A stretch of 6,528 nt of DNA from NCBI GenBank assembly GCA_021155145.1, contig JAJNPX010000083.1, forward strand, positions 1-6,528, given 5' to 3'. Each line of letters starts with the position of its first letter. Positions within the stretch are counted from its first letter, which is position 1. The notes beneath the pieces are model-generated. The model did not search any database. It worked only from the letters and a program-made list of their open reading frames with translations, and was not told the DNA's origin. The stretch comes from Acidisarcina sp. (lineage in GTDB: Bacteria > Acidobacteriota > Blastocatellia > Pyrinomonadales > Pyrinomonadaceae). Below are positions 1 through 4,524 of this stretch, one piece after another. The translations under genes were made by a program, and so were the position numbers.

Positions 1-537
1 TTCAGCCACTGCAGAGGCCCGCGCGTCAGCAAGGGCGTGACGGTCAAGTTGATTGTTAAGCCCTTGCTTACGCGCGGGCTTCTGCACTTCTTCGATCGAC
101 GTCGCGGTCTCGGCGATCTCAGGAGGCAAGTTGGACGATCTGATATTGATCCCGATGCCTACGATGACGGCGAGGCCTTTGGGGGTGTCGGTTGTTTCGG
201 CAAGGATGCCGCAGATCTTCTTTCCATCGACGTGGAGGTCGTTGACCCATTTTAGATCAGCATCAATGCCAAATTCCTCGAGCGTGTCGTGGACGGCGAC
301 GCCGGTCATCAAAGTGATCAGCGGAAGGAACTGCGTCTCGATGTTTGGCCGCAAGACGATGCTGAAATACAGACCTGCATCAGGTTCGCTTACCCACGTC
401 CGCCCATGCCGCCCGCGTCCCGCGGTCTGCTGCCGCGCGACTATGCACAAGCCTTCCTCCGCCCCGAGCCGGGCCTGCTTGAGTGCCTCGGTGTTCGTTG
501 AGTCGATCGAGTCGAAGGTGAGAAGATTGATGTTCAA
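1..537 (-). CDS. birA: Biotin--[acetyl-CoA carboxylase] ligase, partial (3' end beyond window)
   Basis: Biotin protein ligase activates biotin to biotinyl-5'-AMP and transfers it to a lysine of the biotin carboxyl carrier protein of acetyl-CoA carboxylase in the cytoplasm. The minus-strand frame is open for 179 codons to the left edge. Visible family motifs, numbered from the proposed TTG start: DSIDSTN at 9-15, the biotin/AMP loop GRGRHGR at 40-46, LKWVND at 95-100 (family LKWPND, catalytic-site lysine K96), GILAE at 110-114 and GIGIN at 127-131. The protein starts directly in the catalytic domain, so it lacks the N-terminal winged helix of E. coli BirA and is probably not a biotin-operon repressor. 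There is no ATG near the N-terminus. TTG at 535-537 fits the family start, with only a weak GGA upstream. An in-frame TTG at 634-636 would put a palindromic repeat into the protein and is less likely. It lies 95 bp downstream of egtD. Identification is firm; the start is less so. Confidence 0.93.
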   Translation of the reverse strand, partial: MNINLLTFDSIDSTNTEALKQARLGAEEGLCIVARQQTAGRGRHGRTWVSEPDAGLYFSIVLRPNIETQFLPLITLMTGVAVHDTLEEFGIDADLKWVNDLHVDGKKICGILAETTDTPKGLAVIVGIGINIRSSNLPPEIAETATSIEEVQKPARKQGLNNQLDRHALADARASAVAE

Positions 538-542
538 AGTTT

Positions 543-621
543 GGAGTTCCAGCTTTAGCTGGCCTTTGCTATATTGTTTAGACCCTTCTCCACAACGGAA
601 GCCACCTAAAGGTGGAACTCC
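543..621. repeat. REP-like inverted pair of palindromic 21-mers
   Basis: Two 21-base arms face each other, 543-563 and 601-621, separated by 37 bp in the gap between egtD and birA. Each arm has its own hairpin: CCAGC-TTTA-GCTGG (549-562) and CCACC-TAAA-GGTGG (602-615), flanked by GGAGTT or AACTCC. The arms are inverse complements except at two positions, and both differences keep the local 5-bp stem paired. This resembles REP/BIME elements, which are dispersed in many genomes and sit between genes. Possible roles are 3'-end mRNA stabilisation of egtD, attenuation before birA, or none. No RAYT transposase is in view. Confidence 0.7.
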
Positions 622-632
622 GAACTGCGTGA

Positions 633-1655
633 TCAAACAGGCCTCCAAAGCGAATCGATGTAGAAATCCTCGGCGTTGTAGAATTCCCGATCGATCTCGA
701 AGCCGCCGTCGCCCGCAAGTTCGTCGATCATTGCGTGCGTGTATTTCTGCGAGATCTCCATAAATATCGCTTCCCATTGTTCGAAATTAAATGAGCGGTT
801 CAGAGCCTTGATGGTGACGGTCTGCTTTTCGCGGGAGATGAGAAAAGAGCGGGCGGCGCATTCCATCGGCCTGTACTGGGCATAATGCGAGAACTTGTCG
901 AGGTCGAAGTTACCGCCCAGTTCACGATTGATGCGTGCGAGCAGGTTCAGGTTGAACGCGGCTGTGACGCCCTGCGGATCGTCGTAAGCGGCAACGATCG
1001 TTCGCGGGTCTTTCTGCATATCGAACCCGACGAAGAGGCGGTCGTTCTCGCTCATCACGCCTCGCAGCGAGCGGAAGAACGCGACTGCATTGTCTCGAAG
1101 AAAATTGCCGATGTTCGAGCCGAGAAACATTATGACCTTGCGTCGACCGTTCCCGTTCTTCAGCGAATCGAGAACTTTGAAGTAATCGCCGGTGTGTGGA
1201 TCGATGCGGAGGTCGGGGAATTTCTCCTTGAACTTTGCTTCGAGTGCGTCGTTGGCCTCTTTCGAGATGTCGATCGGCTCGTATCGAAAATCGACGCCGG
1301 TCGATAACAGATGCTCGATCAGCACGGCAGTCTTCGTCCCGTCGCCCGCGCCGAGTTCGATCAGGTCGATCGGAACGCCAGGATTCGCGTCCGCCTCTTC
1401 ACCAGGTTGCGGACCGGAATGTCCTTGTTCCGTTCGTTCCGTGAAGGCGTCGCAGATAGCGGCCTTTTGTTCGGTGAAGATCTTCATCTCCGCCCGCGTC
1501 GGGTAATACTCGGGCAGCTCCATTATCTTCATGAACAGCCTCGAGCCCTCGTCGTCATAAAAGTATCGGGACGAGAGCTGCTTTGGGCTCGACGAGAGGC
1601 CCTTGAGGACGTCCTCGGCGAATTGAGTGAGCTCCGGTGAAGTTGTTGATCCCAT
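633..1655 (-). CDS. egtD: L-histidine N-alpha-methyltransferase (hercynine synthase)
   Basis: EgtD uses three S-adenosylmethionines to make hercynine (N-alpha-trimethylhistidine), the first committed step to ergothioneine, in the cytoplasm. The 340-residue protein shows the family pattern: YFYDDEGSRLF at 31-41, LPEYYPTRAE at 47-56, the SAM-binding LIELGAGDGTKT at 98-109, MFLGSNIGNF at 176-185 (N181, matching the asparagine that holds the substrate carboxylate), AYDDPQGVTAAFNLNLLARINREL at 223-246, and MEIS at 299-302, matching the Glu/Ser pair that binds the imidazole. Family length is about 320; the excess is mostly a hydrophilic insert at about 72-95. The ATG at 1655 is chosen because similarity begins just after it. 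Reading further upstream would run through a repeat and into egtB. An AAGG lies only 3 nt before it, a tight spacing. It follows egtB by 76 bp and is probably co-transcribed. Confidence 0.95.
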   Translation of the reverse strand: MGSTTSPELTQFAEDVLKGLSSSPKQLSSRYFYDDEGSRLFMKIMELPEYYPTRAEMKIFTEQKAAICDAFTERTEQGHSGPQPGEEADANPGVPIDLIELGAGDGTKTAVLIEHLLSTGVDFRYEPIDISKEANDALEAKFKEKFPDLRIDPHTGDYFKVLDSLKNGNGRRKVIMFLGSNIGNFLRDNAVAFFRSLRGVMSENDRLFVGFDMQKDPRTIVAAYDDPQGVTAAFNLNLLARINRELGGNFDLDKFSHYAQYRPMECAARSFLISREKQTVTIKALNRSFNFEQWEAIFMEISQKYTHAMIDELAGDGGFEIDREFYNAEDFYIDSLWRPV

Positions 1656-1664
1656 AGACCTTGA

Positions 1665-1695
1665 AATAAACCGCCGAGAGGCGAAAATATTTATT
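1665..1695 (-). other. Hairpin just upstream of egtD ribosome binding site
   Basis: CGCC (1672-1675) pairs with GGCG (1680-1683) across a 4-nt loop, and outer arms AATAAA (1665-1670) and TTTATT (1690-1695) can extend it through an asymmetric internal loop. On the minus strand it ends a few bases before the AAGG that precedes the egtD ATG. It has no T-run, so it is not a standard terminator. It might modulate egtD translation or mark an mRNA processing point. Function is inferred only. Confidence 0.35.
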
Positions 1696-1696
1696 G

Positions 1697-1725
1697 CCGT
1701 CCCCGGCGTCTTTGCGTCTTCGCGG
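1697..1725. repeat. Short tandem GCGTCTT-type intergenic repeat
   Basis: Two adjacent 8-mers, GCGTCTTT (1706-1713) and GCGTCTTC (1714-1721), are followed by GCGG and preceded by a GC-rich GCCGTCCCCGG stretch. On the minus strand this reads as CGAAGACGCAAAGACGC. Sequences of this type are scattered between genes in many unrelated bacterial genomes. They are often mistranslated as small proteins containing TAKTQRR, and one frame here gives exactly that peptide. It fills most of the egtB-egtD gap. I treat it as a non-coding repeat remnant. Confidence 0.55.
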
Positions 1726-1731
1726 TAAAAA

Positions 1732-2928
1732 CTATCTTGCCAAACGAATACCCGTGAACTGCCAACGCAGGTGAGGGTGAAAAAAGTTGCGGTAAGTTGG
1801 ACGGCTGTGGCCATCCGGCGTTGCGACCGATGCACCGCGAAGAACCATTTGGTTCATCATGAACTTCCCGTTGTATTCGCCGACAGCCCCCAACGGCTTT
1901 CTGAATCCCGGATAGGGAAGATATGCTGAATTCGTCCACTCCCAGCGGAGTCCCCATTCGAATTTTGTATTCGCGGCCTCCCATTCGAACTCGGTCGGAA
2001 GCCGCATCCCTTTCCATTCTGCGAATGCCGAGGCCTCGTAAAGCGAGACGTGGCAGACGGGCGAGTTCAACGGAAGACGTCGCAGGCCGCCAAGGGTGAA
2101 GTGATGCCATTCGCCATCGCGGTTGTGCCAGTAGAGCGGGGAAGTGATGCCCTCTCGGTTCACCCAATCCCAACCTTCGGAGTGCCACAGGCGATGGTCT
2201 TTGTACCCGCCGTCGTTTATGAAATCGATAAATTCTTCGTTCAGTACGAGCCGGTTCGAGATGGAAAAATCGTCGAGATAGACCTTGTGAACAGCGAGCT
2301 CATTATCGAAACAGAATCCGTCACCATCGTATCCGATCTGTTGTATCACGCCTTCGGCCGCGACGAACTTCTCTTCGCCCGTATCGAGAGTTTCTTCGGG
2401 GGCCCAGTCCGTGCGATAGGCCGGGAAAAGCGGATTTACGCCAAAAGTGAACTTGAGGTCGGTGAGGAACAGCTCCTGGTGCTGCTGTTCATGATTCAGG
2501 CCAAGTACAGCCAATTCGCGGAGTTCGTCGGAAGCGATGTGGGCATCCTGACCTGACAAAAGATCTCCCATATGCTTGTCCACGTATTTCCGGTATTCAA
2601 ACACCCGTTTTACCGTGGGCCTGCTAAGATCGCCCCTATTATCGCGGGCGGTGCGTTCGCCGATGGAGTTGTAATAGCTATTGAACAGGTAGCCGAAACT
2701 CGGATCGAACTCCTCATAGCCCCGCGAGAACTTCTTCAGGATCATCTCCTCGAAGAACCACGTCGTATGGGCAATGTTCCACTTCGCCGGCGAGACATCG
2801 ACGATCGGCTGCGGTATGTAGTCTTCGGTTTCGAGCGGCTCACAGAGTGCTTCGGTGTATCGCCGAACGCGGAGGTAATATTCGAGCAGGGTCTCAGTCC
2901 CTGATCGTGAAGTTGATGCTGCCTGCAT
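1732..2928 (-). CDS. egtB: Ergothioneine biosynthesis protein EgtB (hercynine sulfoxide synthase)
   Basis: EgtB is a mononuclear non-haem iron enzyme that uses O2 to form a C-S bond between hercynine and a cysteine thiol with S-oxygenation, before C-S lyase cleavage yields ergothioneine. The 398-residue protein has a DinB-like N-terminal bundle (about 10-160) and a formylglycine-generating-enzyme/sulfatase-modifying-like C-terminal domain (about 195-398). Iron ligands are visible as H54 in NIAHTTWFFEE and the HX3HXE motif at 146-152 (H146, H150, E152). The C-terminal domain shows LPTEFEWEAA at 310-319, WEWTNSAYLPYPGF at 329-342 and YRNFFHPHLRWQFTGIRLA at 379-397. Mycobacterial EgtB has N-W-D where this has N-F-F (381-383), and Y85-Y86 sit in FNSYYNS. 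Both fit a cysteine-using subtype like that of Chloracidobacterium thermophilum. The ATG at 2928 suits the family start but lacks a clear Shine-Dalgarno. It lies directly upstream of egtD. Confidence 0.95.
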   Translation of the reverse strand: MQAASTSRSGTETLLEYYLRVRRYTEALCEPLETEDYIPQPIVDVSPAKWNIAHTTWFFEEMILKKFSRGYEEFDPSFGYLFNSYYNSIGERTARDNRGDLSRPTVKRVFEYRKYVDKHMGDLLSGQDAHIASDELRELAVLGLNHEQQHQELFLTDLKFTFGVNPLFPAYRTDWAPEETLDTGEEKFVAAEGVIQQIGYDGDGFCFDNELAVHKVYLDDFSISNRLVLNEEFIDFINDGGYKDHRLWHSEGWDWVNREGITSPLYWHNRDGEWHHFTLGGLRRLPLNSPVCHVSLYEASAFAEWKGMRLPTEFEWEAANTKFEWGLRWEWTNSAYLPYPGFRKPLGAVGEYNGKFMMNQMVLRGASVATPDGHSRPTYRNFFHPHLRWQFTGIRLAR

Positions 2929-3019
2929 TACACCATTTAACCAAAAAGTCGGGTTTCTTCAAAAAAATTCTTTCTACGGAAGGCTCATTGACTCACCCGA
3001 ACGGGCTCAACGGAAACAA

Positions 3020-3033
3020 ATCACAAGAGTGAT
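3020..3033 (-). terminator. Weak hairpin terminator candidate after the HEAT-repeat gene
   Basis: ATCAC (3020-3024) and GTGAT (3029-3033) form a 5-bp stem with a 4-nt loop, beginning 7 nt past the stop codon of the HEAT-repeat gene. On the minus strand it is followed by TTGTTT, a poor T-tract. It could partly separate the upstream pair from egtBD. The stem is short and AT-rich, so read-through is likely. Confidence 0.3.
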
Positions 3034-3040
3034 CCGATGG

Positions 3041-3949
3041 TCAACGGGACTGGTAGGTCCGGATCGTAAGCAGAGCCTCCTTGGCGATCGTTGCCATATA
3101 CGGGTCCGGGCTGGCCGACAGCGACTCGAGCGTGTCGATAGCTGAAACGTTGCCGATCGCTCCGAGCGAATATGCTGCCTCGCGGCGTGTGTCGGCCGCC
3201 TCATTCTTATTTTTGGCCACCTCGGTCAGCACCTTGACAGCCGCGCTGAACACCGGCGATGCGGCCGAAAGGCCATCCCCTTTGACGGATTTATATTTGT
3301 CCGGCAGGAAATTTTGTGGGGTGACGCTGTAGGTGCCGCCGGAGTTGACCAACTGTGCGATCTGGCCTATCGATCGGGCAGCCGACCGTCTTAGGAATTC
3401 ATGGGATTCGGTCGGGCGTTCCTTGAGAACGGCGACCAGAGATCCGATAGCGCCCCGATCACCCGAATAGCCGAGAGCAACTGCCGCAGCGGCCCTAATC
3501 TCAAGGTCCTTGTCTCCACTAAGAACTCGTTCGAGCGGCGGCCCGGCCTTCGGGCTCCTAACCGACCCCAGCGCATAGGCCGATTCTTTTCGCACAAACG
3601 GCTCATGATCGCTGAGCAGGGGAACAAGTACAGCCACCGCCTCCTGCTCGGGAAGAAATCTGACGCTGGCCGCCGCCTCGGCGCGAACTATCGGAGACGG
3701 GTCACTCAGGGCCGGAACAGCTAAACGCGAAGCCTCGGGCGAACGCCGGTTGCGGATCTCGAATAGTGCCGATCGCTTTTGTTCGAGGTCGCCGTTCCGC
3801 AAGGCATCCGAAAGCTGCTCAAGACTCTGGGCAGAAGCGGCCTGAGCACAAACAAGCAGAAACACGGAAACGACAAACAGGCGGCGGACCAACCGTCCTC
3901 TGCTGCCATCCGTCCGACGATCTAGTTGCAATTTCGCGAGCGATATCAT
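3041..3949 (-). CDS. Exported HEAT-repeat protein
   Basis: A 302-residue protein with a Sec-type signal peptide: a basic stretch ending VRR at 21-23, hydrophobic LFVVSVFLLVCA at 24-35 and a likely cut after ASA at 38-40. The mature part is a series of HEAT-like (PBS-lyase-type) helical repeats at about 80-110, 113-142, 146-176, 185-200, 253-277 and 280-298. They carry signatures such as DPSPIVRAEAA, ESAYALGSV, RAAAAVALG and RREAAYSLGAIG. A non-repeat segment rich in Gly, Ser and Pro lies at about 201-235. HEAT arrays bind proteins and have no catalytic residues of their own, so the partner is unknown. RRLFV is a partial match to a Tat motif, but Sec is more likely. The ATG at 3949 is chosen because it overlaps the TGA of the upstream small gene as ATGA, which suggests translational coupling; a start at 3988 would overlap that gene by 43 bp. 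Confidence 0.85.
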   Translation of the reverse strand: MISLAKLQLDRRTDGSRGRLVRRLFVVSVFLLVCAQAASAQSLEQLSDALRNGDLEQKRSALFEIRNRRSPEASRLAVPALSDPSPIVRAEAAASVRFLPEQEAVAVLVPLLSDHEPFVRKESAYALGSVRSPKAGPPLERVLSGDKDLEIRAAAAVALGYSGDRGAIGSLVAVLKERPTESHEFLRRSAARSIGQIAQLVNSGGTYSVTPQNFLPDKYKSVKGDGLSAASPVFSAAVKVLTEVAKNKNEAADTRREAAYSLGAIGNVSAIDTLESLSASPDPYMATIAKEALLTIRTYQSR

Positions 3950-4161
3950 GCCGCCCGCTGCCAACGGTTCGCTTGTACGCGTTCCCATTCAGTTACCTGG
4001 CGGGCACGTTTGTTCTCGTATGCGTTTGCCAGCGACAGGATGATCTCGTCGGCCGGATGTCGCGAGGTTTGCTGGGCTTGTAGTACGGAGGCTCGTTCCG
4101 ACATGGGAACTAAGGGTTTATCAATATTGCGGGCGATAGTTGTAGATGTTTGCTTGACCAT
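3946..4161 (-). CDS. Small hypothetical protein, translationally coupled to the HEAT-repeat gene
   Basis: A 71-residue protein I do not recognise. It has no signal peptide or membrane segment. Residues 1-36 are polar and probably disordered, and 37-70 (from ADEIILSLANAYENK on) look like a charged helix rich in Arg, Glu and Gln, with tryptophans at 59 and 67. Evidence that it is real: AAGGAGG lies 7 nt before the ATG at 4161, and its TGA overlaps the ATG of the HEAT-repeat gene as ATGA. It is the first gene of the minus-strand run, facing leuS. Its leader contains inverted repeats that may control translation (see 4152-4231). It could be a cytoplasmic regulator or accessory factor of the HEAT protein, but that is guesswork from position. 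Confidence 0.65.
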   Translation of the reverse strand: MVKQTSTTIARNIDKPLVPMSERASVLQAQQTSRHPADEIILSLANAYENKRARQVTEWERVQANRWQRAA

Positions 4162-4231
4162 CTGAGTGCCTCCTTCGCTTTTGGGGCAGACGGTCAAGCG
4201 GACTCGTTTAGGTCAAGTCGGCACCGTCTGC
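4152..4231 (-). promoter_or_regulatory. Structured leader with mutually exclusive pairings over a start codon
   Basis: Two perfect inverted repeats share bases. Arms at 4186-4194 and 4223-4231 give a 9-bp stem (on the minus strand GCAGACGGT with ACCGTCTGC). Arms at 4152-4159 and 4192-4199 give an 8-bp stem (GCTTGACC with GGTCAAGC). The second pairs with codons 1-3 of the 71-codon gene, including the G of ATG, and puts its Shine-Dalgarno in the loop. A second CTTGACC copy at 4211-4217 could replace the first. Positions 4192-4194 are needed by both stems, so forming one would open at least part of the other. This layout suits a translational switch, but no known riboswitch family is recognised. 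Confidence 0.4.
4169..4175 (-). promoter_or_regulatory. Strong Shine-Dalgarno of the 71-codon gene
   Basis: On the minus strand this reads AAGGAGG, 7 nt before ATG 4161-4159. It decides the start in favour of 4161 over an in-frame TTG at 4197, and it is much the best ribosome binding site in the window. Confidence 0.8.
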
Positions 4232-4331
4232 AATAAAGTTTTTATACTCATCAAAGCTTTCGTGTTGGTAAAACTCCTACCTTAACGGTCCCTATAGAAT
4301 AGCACAAAACCGCCGCCGCATTCGAGAAAAA

Positions 4332-4360
4332 TAGACAATCGCCGCCAACTTTTATAGACT
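4332..4360 (+). promoter_or_regulatory. Candidate distal promoter toward leuS
   Basis: TAGACA (4332-4337, 5 of 6 to the -35 consensus) and TAGACT (4355-4360, 4 of 6 to the -10 consensus) are 17 bp apart. Transcription from here would include the stem-loop at 4402-4431 and give leuS a leader of roughly 155 nt. Matches this good occur by chance, so confidence is low. Confidence 0.25.
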
Positions 4361-4401
4361 ATGGGTATGTTAAAGGTCCATCAGACCCTCGCCCTCATGT
4401 A

Positions 4402-4431
4402 GCCACTCGCGGCGCATGGCCGTGCAGTGGC
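4402..4431. other. Strong bulged stem-loop, possible leader structure or small RNA part
   Basis: The left arm 4402-4413 (GCCACTCGCGGC) pairs with the right arm 4419-4431 (GCCGTGCAGTGGC) over 12 base pairs, with one bulged C (4425), one G-T wobble and a 5-nt loop. A small GGTC/GACC hairpin (4375-4378 with 4384-4387) lies just upstream. There is no T-run after it on either strand, so it is not a standard terminator. I see no T-box motif, though leuS is a typical T-box target in Firmicutes. It could be an RNA leader element, a protein-binding site or part of a small RNA. Confidence 0.4.
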
Positions 4432-4471
4432 GTTCCCCGTCATCAATTGATCAACCGAATTACTAATTGCA

Positions 4472-4501
4472 TTGGATAGCTAAACAGCTATTCGATACAA
4501 T
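4472..4501 (+). promoter_or_regulatory. Candidate proximal promoter of leuS with inverted repeat in its spacer
   Basis: TACAAT (4496-4501) matches the -10 consensus at 5 of 6. TTGGAT (4472-4477) is a weak -35 at 18-bp spacing. Transcription would start near 4508, giving a leader of about 17 nt. Between the boxes lies a perfect 6-bp inverted repeat, ATAGCT-AAAC-AGCTAT (4476-4491), placed where a repressor or activator could act. Confidence 0.4.
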
Positions 4502-4524
4502 TGGCGTTTTTACGAGTGTTTCAA

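Larger units (their letters stand above)
4162..4524. other. Divergent intergenic region between the 71-codon gene and leuS
   Basis: This 363-bp gap has no credible gene. It must hold the promoters of both divergent units. Next to the minus-strand gene is the structured leader. In the middle lie AT-rich promoter-like stretches: TTTATA at 4241-4246, giving a minus-strand TATAAA, and AGAATAGCA at 4296-4304, giving a minus-strand TGCTATTCT resembling an extended -10. Neither has a good -35. Next to leuS lie the bulged stem-loop at 4402-4431, a palindrome TTGATCAA at 4447-4454 and a promoter-like pair at 4472-4501. Confidence 0.6.

Noticed and set aside
53..763. Plus-strand open frame of 236 codons across birA and the end of egtD
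   Set aside because: It is antisense to two well-supported genes, has low-complexity Arg/Ser-rich translation and no recognisable domain.
1656..1835. N-terminal extension of egtD to an ATG at 1835
   Set aside because: It would read through the intergenic repeat and overlap the end of egtB. EgtD family similarity begins just after the ATG at 1655.
1691..2188. Minus-strand open frame of 165 codons
   Set aside because: It is out of frame inside egtB and ends in the TAKTQRR-type repeat, a typical spurious call.
2050..2556. Plus-strand open frame of 168 codons
   Set aside because: It is antisense to the conserved centre of egtB and mirrors its codon bias.
2941..2960. CCAAAAAGTCGGGTTTCTTC resembles half of a palindromic repeat seen in cyanobacteria
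   Set aside because: The matching inverse half is missing nearby, and one partial resemblance is not enough to call a repeat.
2988..3010. Imperfect palindrome around ACCCGAACGGG upstream of egtB
   Set aside because: The 4-bp core has a 2-nt loop and the outer TTGA/TCAA arms are out of register, so it supports neither a terminator nor an operator call.
3947..3988. Upstream start of the HEAT-repeat protein at 3988
   Set aside because: It would overlap the small coupled gene by 43 bp. The ATGA overlap at 3949 and the normal signal-peptide n-region favour the shorter form.
4213..4251. Twelve-codon leader peptide (minus strand, ATG at 4251) before the small gene
   Set aside because: The only AGGAG-like sequence is too far upstream, and the peptide has no run of a regulatory amino acid apart from two leucines.
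4375..4431. T-box or other known riboswitch upstream of leuS
   Set aside because: I could not find the conserved T-box sequence (AGGGTGG-type) or a terminator/antiterminator pair with a T-run.
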